Notes: generated from the letters alone by a model not told the origin. 42,973 bases of DNA from Actinomycetaceae bacterium (GCA_030537795.1 JAUNVE010000015.1:1-42973), one strand, 5' to 3'; counted from the stretch's first letter, positions 26,553 to 36,194 are shown. A program made the numbers and translations.

Positions 26553-27599
26553 GTGGTTCGCGAGCATGTTAAGGCTCCGCTGACACATTCACGGACAACT
26601 GCATTGCTACCCGAGGGACGAGCCCGTTTACGACATTCTGCTGAACTATTCCGCACCTCCTTTCCCGCTATGGGAACGGTTATTGACGTAACCGGTACCG
26701 GTTACGAATACGATGATATTAATCGTGCACAAATCGCCGATTCGCTCGCAGCACTCGCCCTAGATCGCGAATATAAGTGGTCGAAATTTCTTCCGACCTC
26801 CGAGGTGAGTCAGCTCAATGCCTCTGCCGGCACCGGTACACCTGTGGCAGTCAGCGACGAAACACAGCAACTACTTGCCCAGGCACTGTACTTTGCGCAC
26901 GCCACCGGCGAAGTGGCTTCTCCCACCGTCGGAGCGTTGACGGCACTGTGGGATGTGCGCGGGTGGCTCCGTGACCTCGCGCGAGGAATACAGCGCCCTC
27001 TTCCCGACCCGGCGGTGGTAGCAGCAACTCGCGCGCAGTGCGCAGCGGGAGCTCTCACGCAAACCATTGATGGACGCTTCTTGCTGGCGGCCGGATGCAG
27101 TCTTGACCTGGGCTATATCGCCAAAGGCGTAGTGGCGGATGAACTGCGCGAGCGGGCCCTAGAATTGGGGCTATCCGCAGTGGTGGTGTCGGTTGGCACA
27201 TCCTCCGTATCAGTGGCAGGCCAACGGGCACCGGAGGTCCCCTGGCGAGTGGGAATTCGCTCTTTAAGTGCTGATCCACTGGGCATTATTGGTTCCATTG
27301 ATATGGCCTCCGGACAGTCTTTAGCGACATCCGGAGATTATTTGCAGCGACTACCGGATATTCTCGACGGTCAAGTAGTGCACCACCTCATCGATCCGCG
27401 CACTGGCTATCCCGCGGCCTCGGGGGTACGTCAAGCAACCGTGGTGGCAGAGAATGGCACGGTAGCTGAGGTCGCCTCGTTAGTCCTCGCGATCACGGGC
27501 ACACTCGACCGGCGACTGTGGCCGCAGGTCGAGTGGCTCACCATCGGTAAAGATGGAGTGAAAACCAGCGCGGGCCTTCGCTGGCATCCCAGCAACTAA
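26553..27599 (+). CDS. apbE: FAD:protein FMN transferase (ApbE family)
   Basis: ApbE transfers FMN from FAD to threonine of FMN-binding proteins. The 348-residue product has the family landmarks: FPAMGTVIDV near residue 36, the core LDLGYIAKGVVADEL, the metal-site segment LATSGDY and HHLIDPRTGYPA. GTG at 26553 is two bases after the previous stop and its AGGAG is almost touching it, so the exact start is uncertain. No signal peptide or lipobox is visible, although many ApbE proteins are exported. The stop codon overlaps the guaB3 stop on the other strand (CTAA at 27596-27599). The obvious substrate is the lipoprotein encoded just upstream. Confidence 0.88.
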   Translation: MVREHVKAPLTHSRTTALLPEGRARLRHSAELFRTSFPAMGTVIDVTGTGYEYDDINRAQIADSLAALALDREYKWSKFLPTSEVSQLNASAGTGTPVAVSDETQQLLAQALYFAHATGEVASPTVGALTALWDVRGWLRDLARGIQRPLPDPAVVAATRAQCAAGALTQTIDGRFLLAAGCSLDLGYIAKGVVADELRERALELGLSAVVVSVGTSSVSVAGQRAPEVPWRVGIRSLSADPLGIIGSIDMASGQSLATSGDYLQRLPDILDGQVVHHLIDPRTGYPAASGVRQATVVAENGTVAEVASLVLAITGTLDRRLWPQVEWLTIGKDGVKTSAGLRWHPSN

Positions 27600-28720
27600 C
27601 GCGGATCGTAGGGGGACACCACCATTTCTACGCGCTGCAGATCTTTAACTTCGGAGTATCCGGTTGTCGCCATCGTTCTGCGCAAAGACCCCATGAAGTT
27701 CACGGTACCGTCCGCTCGTGAAGACGGGCCCAGTAAAATTTCGCTCAACGTGCCCACGGTACCGACCCGTACGCGATGTCCGCGCGGCACCTCGGGATGA
27801 TGTGCCTCCGACCCCCAGTGCCAGCCTGCCCCGGGTGCTTCGGTTGCACGGGCCAGTGCGGCGCCCAACATCACCGCATCGGCACCGCAGCCAATGGCTT
27901 TCGCTAGATCGCCAGACCGCCCTACGCCTCCGTCGGCAATAACGTGGACGTATCGCCCTCCCGACTCATCCAGATAGTCGCGTCGCGCAGCTGCGACATC
28001 GGCGATGGAGGTTGCCATCGGTGCGTGAATTCCAAGCAGTTGGCGAGTGGAGTGGGCGGCTCCGCCGCCAAAGCCGACCAGTACACCCGCCGCTCCGGTT
28101 CGCATCAGATGCAGTGCGGCGGTATAGGTAGCCACTCCCCCTACAATCACGGGTACGTCGAGTTCGTAAATGAAACGTTTGAGATTAAGCGGTTGGGCTC
28201 TGGTTGACACATGTTCGGCCGATACCGTAGTGCCGCGAATAACGAACAGGTCAACACCGGCATCGACCACATCGCGCCAGTATTTCTGCGTGCGTTGCGG
28301 AGACAGTTTGCCGGCCACCACTACCCCGGCTTCGCGAATTTCTGCCAATCGTTGCCCGATCAATTCGCGTTTAATCGGTTCGGCGTAAATCTCCTGTAAT
28401 TGCTTATTAGAGGCGTTGTCAGGCAGACGACGAATCTCCTCATAGATTGGCATTGGGTCGTAATACCGAGTCCACAACCCTTCCAGGTCAAGCACCCCGA
28501 TGCCACCGAGCTTACCCAGTTCTATCACCGTCTGCGGACTCATCGCAGAATCCATCGGAGCTCCGAGAATGGGCATTTCGACATGGTAGGCATCAATTTG
28601 CCAACTGACGTTAAGGTCCTCGGGATCGCGAGTCCGTCGAGCAGGCACCAACGCCACATCATCGAGTGTATATGCGCGCCGCCCGCGTTTGCCGCGTCCG
28701 ATTTCTATTTCTTGACTCAT
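27596..28720 (-). CDS. guaB3: GuaB3 family IMP dehydrogenase-like oxidoreductase
   Basis: The 374-residue protein is an IMPDH/GMP reductase barrel without CBS domains. Characteristic segments are YTLDDVALVPARRT at the N-terminus, the PILGAPMDSAMSP strand, GGIGVLDLEGLWTRY, VIVGGVATYTAALHLM and the phosphate-binding VHVIADGGVGRSGDLAKAIGCGADAVM. Actinobacterial genomes carry GuaB3 beside guaB; related GuaB3 proteins have been reported to act as GMP reductases, so this may salvage GMP to IMP rather than make XMP. GGAG lies only one base from the ATG. The length matches mycobacterial GuaB3. Confidence 0.93.
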   Translation of the reverse strand: MSQEIEIGRGKRGRRAYTLDDVALVPARRTRDPEDLNVSWQIDAYHVEMPILGAPMDSAMSPQTVIELGKLGGIGVLDLEGLWTRYYDPMPIYEEIRRLPDNASNKQLQEIYAEPIKRELIGQRLAEIREAGVVVAGKLSPQRTQKYWRDVVDAGVDLFVIRGTTVSAEHVSTRAQPLNLKRFIYELDVPVIVGGVATYTAALHLMRTGAAGVLVGFGGGAAHSTRQLLGIHAPMATSIADVAAARRDYLDESGGRYVHVIADGGVGRSGDLAKAIGCGADAVMLGAALARATEAPGAGWHWGSEAHHPEVPRGHRVRVGTVGTLSEILLGPSSRADGTVNFMGSLRRTMATTGYSEVKDLQRVEMVVSPYDPR

Positions 28721-28895
28721 TCTCCAATGGTAGCCCGCTCCGCCGATTCTTCGGCGCGGTACTCGCTCCTGTCGAAGAGACCGCGACCTGAAGTGGCAGC
28801 TGATGCTGCGAGTGTCATGTCATTGATCCCGGATACAACTCTGAGTTGTCGCAGCAGAGCGCTACGCTAGAGGAAACAGATTAGGGAGGCTACGC

Positions 28896-29588
28896 ATGTG
28901 GGATTCGGGTCGGTTAGTGGGATTCGATACGGAAACAACCGGGGTCAATCCCCGGCAAGCGCGTATCGTCACCGCGGCAGTTGTGATCCGCGATCACGGT
29001 GATGAAGTGCGCACCTGGCTGGCTGATCCCGGTGTTGAAATTCCGGCGGCCGCGCAGGCGGTACACGGTATTTCAACCGCCTATGCCCGCGAGCACGGCC
29101 GTCCGGCAGCCGCAGTGGTAGCGGAACTTGCCGATACCTTAGAACGTGAGTTACGAGCCGGTGTGCCAGTGGTTGCATTTAACGCTCCCTACGATTTAGA
29201 AATCCTCGATCGAGAATTGGCCCGTCACGGCTTAACTCCGCTAAGCAATCGTCTGCCGGCGATTCGCCCCATCATCGACCCGCTGGTTCTTGATCGCGCG
29301 CTGGTCGCCAAACGTCGGGGAAAACGCCGGCTGGAAGACTTGCTCAAGCACTATCAAATTCCTCACTCCAATGCACTGCACACCGCGGAAGTTGACGTGC
29401 TAGCAACACTCGATTTGGCAGGCGCAATCGCCCGTGCTTATCCGCGCGTTGCAGCACTCGATCTTGACGCCCTCCACGACTATCAGGTGACGGCTCATCG
29501 AGCCTGGGCGGAAGATTTCGCTCGTTTTCTCTCAAGCCGGCGCGGCGAACCGGTCCGAGTGTCGCCGCACTGGCCACTTCCGCGTTAA
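28896..29588 (+). CDS. DEDDh-family 3'-5' exonuclease (DnaQ-like)
   Basis: The 230-residue protein has the complete DEDDh set: Asp11 and Glu13 in GFDTETTGV, Asp100 in NAPYDLEIL, and His162 and Asp167 in HTAEVD. This makes it a two-metal 3'-5' exonuclease of the DnaQ/epsilon type, acting on single-stranded DNA or RNA ends. It is a stand-alone exonuclease without a polymerase or UvrC-like domain. GGGAGG precedes the ATG with ideal spacing. It is divergent from guaB3 and convergent with the L,D-transpeptidase. Confidence 0.93.
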   Translation: MWDSGRLVGFDTETTGVNPRQARIVTAAVVIRDHGDEVRTWLADPGVEIPAAAQAVHGISTAYAREHGRPAAAVVAELADTLERELRAGVPVVAFNAPYDLEILDRELARHGLTPLSNRLPAIRPIIDPLVLDRALVAKRRGKRRLEDLLKHYQIPHSNALHTAEVDVLATLDLAGAIARAYPRVAALDLDALHDYQVTAHRAWAEDFARFLSSRRGEPVRVSPHWPLPR

Positions 29589-29694
29589 CCGGGCCGCAAG
29601 GGATCTGAATATAGGCGCACCCCGATTGCTCAGTTGAGTCGGTGCCGCTCAGTTGCTACCGCGGTGTTGCAGACCTGCGCAGTTATGCCGGTGG

Positions 29695-31134
29695 CTAGTA
29701 GTGGCTGACAACGGGGGTGCCGACCGATGCCCAATCATAGATAGCCTTGGCTGGCCCTACCGGCATATTTACACAACCGTGCGATCCACCGGGGCCGCTC
29801 CAACCAAATGATGAGCGCCACGGCGCACCGTGTACCGCGTATCCGCCGTGGAAGTAGAGGATCCACGGTACGCCCTCCGTGCGGTATCGAGTTCCATCGA
29901 CATTGAAGCCCTCCATTGTTTGAGAGGGAACTTTAGCCCACACTTTAAAATTGCCGGTGACGGTGGGAGTTTCGGGGGCACCCGGAACCATATAGACGGG
30001 GCCGTGTACGGGGGTCGCCCCCTCATATGCCGTCACCGTCGTATTACTGAGGTTAACGTCGATCCACTTCTCTCCCGGAGCGGCAGCGTAAGCCAGGGTT
30101 TCAGCACCATCTGCAATTAGCCGGTTTTCGTAGGTCTGTTCAATGGTGTCATATGCAAAGGACCCGGAATACTCGTTCTTGGTTTCAATGGCTTCAATCA
30201 GTGCTTGCGCGATCTCTTCTTCATTATTAACGAGGTATCCGGGAGAGCCGCTCGAAATCGTAAGAGTCACGTCACCGCGGGAATTCACATTGCGTACCCC
30301 CGCTACAGGTTCGACACTAGTGGAGTGGCCAAGTGCCACCACCCAGGCTGTGGCGGCTTCTTCGTCAATGCTGATCTCACCGAAGTTATCGTCTTCGTCG
30401 CTGATGCTAATCCACGAGGCTTTTTCTGTAGCCGAGGGCGAGTGTGTGTCATTACGCCCGTGGATTTCTACCGGCAATTCCACAATGCTGTTAGCTTCGT
30501 CGGCAACAGTTTGGGCTTGGGAGGTAGACACTGCCGGGTCGATCTCCACGAGTTGAACGTCGATCTGTTGCGACTGTAGCGTCCGCGCCCCCTGCATGGC
30601 GGCAGCCTTGAGTTCAGACAGGTCAACACTGTGTCCGACTTCAGCTTCCGAAACCTCGAACTCTCCGGTTTCTTCATCCACAGATACCTCGGCATCTACC
30701 GGAGCCTTACCTTTTTCTTCCGCGAAAGTCTGGGAGTAGTTGGTCAGTTTACCGTTATCTACACTGACTTCTACCGGGTAGTCCTCGGTGTGGAACATCG
30801 ACATAATACGTGTCCACGGTGTTTCATTACGTTCAAAGGCTCTGCTAACGGTTTCCTCAACGTCGACTGTGGTGCCGAGCCTACTCAAGGTCAGATACTC
30901 GGTATCGCCCTCCACCGTAAGGGCGACTCGCACTGCATCTGATTCTGAAAGCAGGAGGTCGGTGGCCTCCTGTCTCGTCATTCGTGAAATGTCGTGACCG
31001 GCAATAGATGTTCCCAGTAGCCCGCGGTCTTGGAAATATATCGCGACACTGGTTAAAGACACGGCGATGACAGCGATGAGGGATGCCAGTGCGACTAATA
31101 GCACTTTCATTCGAGGGGATATGCGGTGGAGCAT
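29695..31134 (-). CDS. L,D-transpeptidase with PG_binding_4-like repeats
   Basis: The enzyme cross-links or modifies peptidoglycan outside the membrane. The 479-residue protein begins with one membrane anchor (about 9-34, VLLVALASLIAVIAVSLTSV). Two repeats of the PG_binding_4/VanW-associated type follow (one around GTSIAGHDISRMTRQEATDLL), and a C-terminal YkuD domain occupies about 360-479. The catalytic motif is HGGYAVHGAP followed by GSHGCVNMP, containing the nucleophilic cysteine. It ends SVGTPVVSHY. AGGGGA touches the ATG, so the start is plausible but not ideal. It is downstream of guaB on the same strand. Confidence 0.93.
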   Translation of the reverse strand: MLHRISPRMKVLLVALASLIAVIAVSLTSVAIYFQDRGLLGTSIAGHDISRMTRQEATDLLLSESDAVRVALTVEGDTEYLTLSRLGTTVDVEETVSRAFERNETPWTRIMSMFHTEDYPVEVSVDNGKLTNYSQTFAEEKGKAPVDAEVSVDEETGEFEVSEAEVGHSVDLSELKAAAMQGARTLQSQQIDVQLVEIDPAVSTSQAQTVADEANSIVELPVEIHGRNDTHSPSATEKASWISISDEDDNFGEISIDEEAATAWVVALGHSTSVEPVAGVRNVNSRGDVTLTISSGSPGYLVNNEEEIAQALIEAIETKNEYSGSFAYDTIEQTYENRLIADGAETLAYAAAPGEKWIDVNLSNTTVTAYEGATPVHGPVYMVPGAPETPTVTGNFKVWAKVPSQTMEGFNVDGTRYRTEGVPWILYFHGGYAVHGAPWRSSFGWSGPGGSHGCVNMPVGPAKAIYDWASVGTPVVSHY

Positions 31135-31225
31135 TCCCCTATGCTAACAACTTTGCCACCGGCATCGAGTAATGCGGGTTGTGACAATGCTGACTTTTGA
31201 CTGTCATCGCAGTCCTTTAGAGCAT

Positions 31226-32867
<1,642 letters not shown>

Positions 32868-34157
32868 CTATTGCCATATGCCGCCGTCTCGCACCGCGCG
32901 AGCAAAAGTGGGAGCAAGTGGCAAATCGGGGAGCAAATGCATCTGCGCAATATGGTAGGCGTCCGGTTTACCTGGCCAGGTCACGGTCGATGGGCGATTA
33001 TCCGTGTCGAGCTCATGGAACCATTGGCCGGGGTATTCAATGAGCTTTTCCTTCGCCCAGGCCCACCACTGCCCCATCGATTCCTCAAGTTGCGCCCTGA
33101 AAGCATTATCTGCAACGGCCTCGTAACCGTCCTTCCCAGCTAACATACGCGCAAGAGTCGCGGCCGCCCCGAGCGCTTCACACAATACCCAGTGCATGCG
33201 TTCACCGGTGATGGGCTGCCCCTGGCTATCCACGGTATAGACGAATCCGTCGGCACCGTCTGCGCGCCACCCGTCCACCGCCGCTTGCGCCACCAGGGCG
33301 CGGGCCGCGGGTTGGATCCATTCGGGTATGTTGCGCCCGATCCGGTGCAGTTGCGCACCGGCGTGAATCGCCAGTCGAGCCCATTCAAAGGCATGGCCGG
33401 GTGTAAAACCGTAGGGACGGAACGGGTCTTTCGGTTTGTCGATATTGTAATTCGGCAGCACATTCCACTGTGCATCAAAGTGCTCGGGAACGCGCCATCC
33501 CATTGAGCGCGCCTGCTGATCTATCACCCAGGTCAATATGCCAAGCGCGCGCTCAAGCCACGTGATGTCATCGGTGGCATCAAATGCTGCCAGATACGCT
33601 TCGGTGGTATGCATATTGGCATTGACACCGCGGTAGTCCTCCGGGTGAGAAAATGCGCGATCAAAGGACTCACGAACTTTACCGGCCTCGCTTTCCCACC
33701 AGTATTCCTCCTGGTTGGCTAACGCTCGGTCAAGCAACTCACGTGCCCCTGCGATATCCGCAATTGACGCCGATGATGCCGCAAGAATAACGAATGCGTG
33801 GGCGTAGGCAGCTTTGCCGTCATCGACTGGCACACCGCGCCCATCCGTTCCAAAACTGTGCTCAATCGCCGAGAACCAACCCCCGTACCGCGGGTCTTCA
33901 AAGCCGCGTTCAAGGCAGTGAACTCCATGGGCAGCAAGCTTGCGGGCGCCGTCAAAGCCCAGCAAATGCGCCAGCGAAAACACATGCGTCATACGGCACG
34001 TAATCCACAGCTCCACGGGGCGCTTATCATCGACAACCCCGTTGGATAACAGATACCCAAAACCGGTTTCGACTCGTGATTGGGCAGCAAAATCAACGAG
34101 CGCACGAAAGTCTTTTTGTCGTTCAGCGGTCGGAAAAGCATCATCGAGTCGAGTCAT
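32868..34157 (-). CDS. AGE/YihS-family sugar isomerase or epimerase
   Basis: The 429-residue protein belongs to the N-acylglucosamine 2-epimerase family, an alpha/alpha-barrel. Recognisable segments are WITCRMTHVFSLAHLLG, GWFSAI, KAAYAHAFVILAASS, NANMHTTEAYLAAFDAT, VPEHFDAQWNV and YGFTPGHAFEWARL. Members isomerise aldoses and ketoses such as mannose, glucose or sulfoquinovose through histidines in these segments. A TTG start at 34172 is possible, but ATG at 34157 has AAGGAA seven bases upstream. A MerR-type regulator lies directly upstream on the same strand and may control it. The substrate is unknown. Confidence 0.88.
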   Translation of the reverse strand: MTRLDDAFPTAERQKDFRALVDFAAQSRVETGFGYLLSNGVVDDKRPVELWITCRMTHVFSLAHLLGFDGARKLAAHGVHCLERGFEDPRYGGWFSAIEHSFGTDGRGVPVDDGKAAYAHAFVILAASSASIADIAGARELLDRALANQEEYWWESEAGKVRESFDRAFSHPEDYRGVNANMHTTEAYLAAFDATDDITWLERALGILTWVIDQQARSMGWRVPEHFDAQWNVLPNYNIDKPKDPFRPYGFTPGHAFEWARLAIHAGAQLHRIGRNIPEWIQPAARALVAQAAVDGWRADGADGFVYTVDSQGQPITGERMHWVLCEALGAAATLARMLAGKDGYEAVADNAFRAQLEESMGQWWAWAKEKLIEYPGQWFHELDTDNRPSTVTWPGKPDAYHIAQMHLLPDLPLAPTFARAVRDGGIWQ

Positions 34158-34211
34158 TGTCGCTTCCTTCAAGGGGTGGGCATATGACTCTAAGTCTAGA
34201 TCTCTCAGGCG

Positions 34212-35117
34212 CTATTCCATACGGGCTATCTCAATGGCTTCAACCACGCATGCAGATAGCGAACGCACACGAATCGCACCCGGCGCTGCATCAACGCAGC
34301 GATGCCGCCCTACCAAAATAATATGGGCACCGTCGGTATCAACGCCGTCAACGACGTCTCGGTCAGCAACCAAAGATCCGAGGAGGATAACCGTACTGGC
34401 TGCCAGTCGTTCCCGATACTGACCGATGAGCGTTACCAGGTCCTGTGCGCATACATCCGGGTCTGATGCCGGCACGATTACGGTAACTACTCGAGCCGGA
34501 ACGCCCTCCCACTCCAGTGATACTCCAACCACATGCGCGTCAAGTTCACGCGCATCGTCTGCCACGACGAGGACGGGCGTTGCCTCCACGGCGGGATGAT
34601 TTTGTTCTTGAGTTTGCTCGGCGATTTCGTGAACCACTGTCAGCGTCGCCTGCGTCAACAGTGAGCGCGGCGCGTATCCGGGGCGATTGCCTTCGGCCGG
34701 ATATCGAATCTGCCGCATGGCCGGGCCAATAAACTCGTTCCAGGTGCGTAGCAGACCGAGCCGGGAGATGAGAATATCAAGATTGCGTTGCAAAGCTTCG
34801 GAACAACCGTTTTGGGCGTCCTCCACTAACTGGCCGATAGTCGGTTCACTTGCGGCGACGATTTTCTGCGACTCGCGCACGCTTTTGGCGGCGTCGGAGG
34901 GCGAAACTCCGGATCGCACGAGTCGCACGACGTGTTCGAGCATCTCAACTTCGGCGGGGCCGTAACGGCGACGAGTACCGGCTTCGCGTTCGGGTCCCAA
35001 CCCGTATCGACGCTCCCACGTCCGCAGAGTTGAGGGTGATATGCCGAGCTTCTGCGCAACTGCAGCCACAGTTAGTGGTGCTGGCGTCAGGTGCGACGAC
35101 AGATCTGGGCGAGGCAT
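34212..35117 (-). CDS. MerR-family regulator with B12-binding-like C-terminal domain
   Basis: The N-terminal 75 residues are a MerR helix-turn-helix (VAQKLGISPSTLRTWERRYGL and the wing GTRRRYGPAEVEML). The C-terminal 210 residues resemble the helical-bundle plus Rossmann cobalamin modules of CarH/LitR light-responsive regulators. A D-x-H-x-x-G motif (Asp193, His195, Gly198 in ELDAHVVGV) sits where B12-binding proteins have E/D-x-H-x-x-G. The upper-face glutamate-histidine of the helical bundle is not evident, so cobalamin binding is uncertain. GTG at 35132 is an alternative start; ATG at 35117 follows GAAAGAG. The gene precedes the AGE isomerase on the same strand. Confidence 0.8.
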   Translation of the reverse strand: MPRPDLSSHLTPAPLTVAAVAQKLGISPSTLRTWERRYGLGPEREAGTRRRYGPAEVEMLEHVVRLVRSGVSPSDAAKSVRESQKIVAASEPTIGQLVEDAQNGCSEALQRNLDILISRLGLLRTWNEFIGPAMRQIRYPAEGNRPGYAPRSLLTQATLTVVHEIAEQTQEQNHPAVEATPVLVVADDARELDAHVVGVSLEWEGVPARVVTVIVPASDPDVCAQDLVTLIGQYRERLAASTVILLGSLVADRDVVDGVDTDGAHIILVGRHRCVDAAPGAIRVRSLSACVVEAIEIARME

Positions 35118-35249
35118 GTATTTCTCTTTCACTAGATCCGGAGATTACTCCCCGGAACTGCTTACTTGTTCAGTCTATGAATGAATTGTGACTCGAAATC
35201 CGAAAATACGCTACCGCAATACACTAAGCGAAAAAGTTGCGAATCACTC

Positions 35250-35279
35250 TTGAATAACTTATGAAAAACTTGGTAGGCT
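35250..35279 (+). promoter_or_regulatory. Putative whiB3-like gene promoter
   Basis: TTGAAT (35250-35255) and TAGGCT (35274-35279) lie 18 bp apart. A small hairpin TTGGT-ACCAA (35285-35298) would fall at the 5' end of the transcript, about 30 bases before the gene. Confidence 0.35.
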
Positions 35280-35327
35280 GTTTTTTGGTAAAAACCAACG
35301 CAAGCTTTTCGGCGAAAGGAAGCACAT

Positions 35328-35615
35328 ATGACCGACATCTCCCGGCTTCCGGGTCCTGTGATGGATCGTTGGGATTGGCAATATCAGGGGGCGTGTCGCA
35401 ACCTGGACACCGAACTGTTCTTCCACCCGGAAGGTGAACGAGGCTCCACTCGCAGGCGCCGCGCTAAAGCAGCTAAAGCCATCTGCGCTACCTGCCCAGT
35501 GATCGAGCAATGCCGCCAACACGCGCTCGCCGTACAAGAACCCTACGGAGTGTGGGGCGGCCTGACCGAAGAAGAACGCCGGGAGATCGTCAAGCGCCGT
35601 CGCCGCTCCGCTTAG
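35328..35615 (+). CDS. whiB3: WhiB-family iron-sulfur regulator, WhiB3/WhiD type
   Basis: This 95-residue protein has the four cluster cysteines Cys23, Cys53, Cys56 and Cys62 (C-x29-C-x2-C-x5-C), the GVWGG turn and a basic tail KRRRRS that contacts DNA. The N-terminus LPGPVMDRWDWQYQGACR and FFHPEGERG are the WhiB3/WhiD form rather than WhiB1 or WhiB2. WhiB3 is a redox-sensing partner of the principal sigma factor. GAAAGGAAG precedes the ATG. Its position next to groES(-) and in the tsaD-groES-whiB3-guaB order supports the assignment. Distinguishing WhiB3 from WhiD would need a tree. Confidence 0.93.
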   Translation: MTDISRLPGPVMDRWDWQYQGACRNLDTELFFHPEGERGSTRRRRAKAAKAICATCPVIEQCRQHALAVQEPYGVWGGLTEEERREIVKRRRRSA

Positions 35616-35663
35616 ACATCTACGGATGCTACCGCCGTCAAGGCTGACAGAAGTGTGAAAATT

Positions 35664-35699
35664 CATTGCGGGCCCCTGGAGTTCCAGGGGCCCGCAATG
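35664..35699. terminator. Bidirectional terminator between whiB3-like gene and groES
   Basis: CATTGCGGGCCCCTGG and CCAGGGGCCCGCAATG form a perfect 16-bp stem with loop AGTT. It lies between the convergent stops at 35615 and 35722 and would end both transcripts. Confidence 0.85.
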
Positions 35700-35721
35700 T
35701 TACAGATTCTGTTTTCGCCGC

Positions 35722-36018
35722 TTACTTTTCAACAATAGCGAGCACGTCACGAGCAGACAGAATGAGGTATTCCTCACCCTGGTACTTCACTTCCGTGCCA
35801 CCGTACTTCGAGTAAATGACTACGTCGCCTTCGGCAACATCCACCGGCACGCGGTTACCGTTGTCATCAATGCGGCCGGGGCCGACAGCAATAACGGTAC
35901 CTTCCTGCGGTTTTTCTTTAGCGGTATCCGGAATGACGAGGCCGGAAGCCGTCGTTTGTTCGGCTTCGACCTGCTGGATCACAATGCGATCCTCAAGCGG
36001 TTTAATGGAGATCGACAC
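35722..36018 (-). CDS. groES: Co-chaperonin GroES
   Basis: GroES caps the GroEL folding chamber. The 98-residue protein is full length, with [16 protein letters not shown] at the N-terminus, the mobile loop [38 protein letters not shown] and the C-terminal [15 protein letters not shown]. It starts at GTG with AAAGGG eight bases upstream. A CIRCE operator lies 150 bp upstream, so HrcA control under heat stress is likely. Unusually, no groEL follows: the next feature downstream is a terminator and then the convergent whiB3-like gene. Confidence 0.97.
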   Translation of the reverse strand: MSISIKPLEDRIVIQQVEAEQTTASGLVIPDTAKEKPQEGTVIAVGPGRIDDNGNRVPVDVAEGDVVIYSKYGGTEVKYQGEEYLILSARDVLAIVEK

Positions 36019-36060
36019 GGTCGTATCCCTTTCCTCGTTAGTATCGTTGCGTTTTCACGC

Positions 36061-36116
36061 CACCGCTTTTGCGGTGTTCGATTGACCTTCCGGTCCGCCG
36101 TCGCGGGGTTCGGACC
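36061..36116 (-). other. Two hairpins in the groES 5' leader
   Basis: CACCGC-TTTT-GCGGTG (36061-36076) and GGTCCG (36092-36097) paired with CGGACC (36111-36116) are both perfect dyads in the 150-bp region between CIRCE and groES. They may stabilise the mRNA or modulate translation with temperature. No known RNA family is recognised. Confidence 0.35.
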
Positions 36117-36152
36117 TTCATGGTTGCTACGGGTATTCCCGATTCATGTCTT

Positions 36153-36182
36153 AGCGTAGATCGAAACTTAGCACTCACGCAA
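36153..36182 (-). promoter_or_regulatory. Putative groES promoter overlapping CIRCE
   Basis: On the reverse strand TTGCGT (36182-36177) and TACGCT (36158-36153) are 18 bp apart. The -35 lies inside the CIRCE spacer, so HrcA binding would exclude RNA polymerase. Confidence 0.4.
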
Positions 36183-36194
36183 GCTGAGTGCCAA
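36168..36194. promoter_or_regulatory. CIRCE element (HrcA operator)
   Basis: TTAGCACTC (36168-36176), nine bases, then GAGTGCCAA (36186-36194): 17 of 18 arm positions match the CIRCE consensus TTAGCACTC-N9-GAGTGCTAA. HrcA represses class I heat-shock genes from this site. It precedes groES on the reverse strand. Confidence 0.92.
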
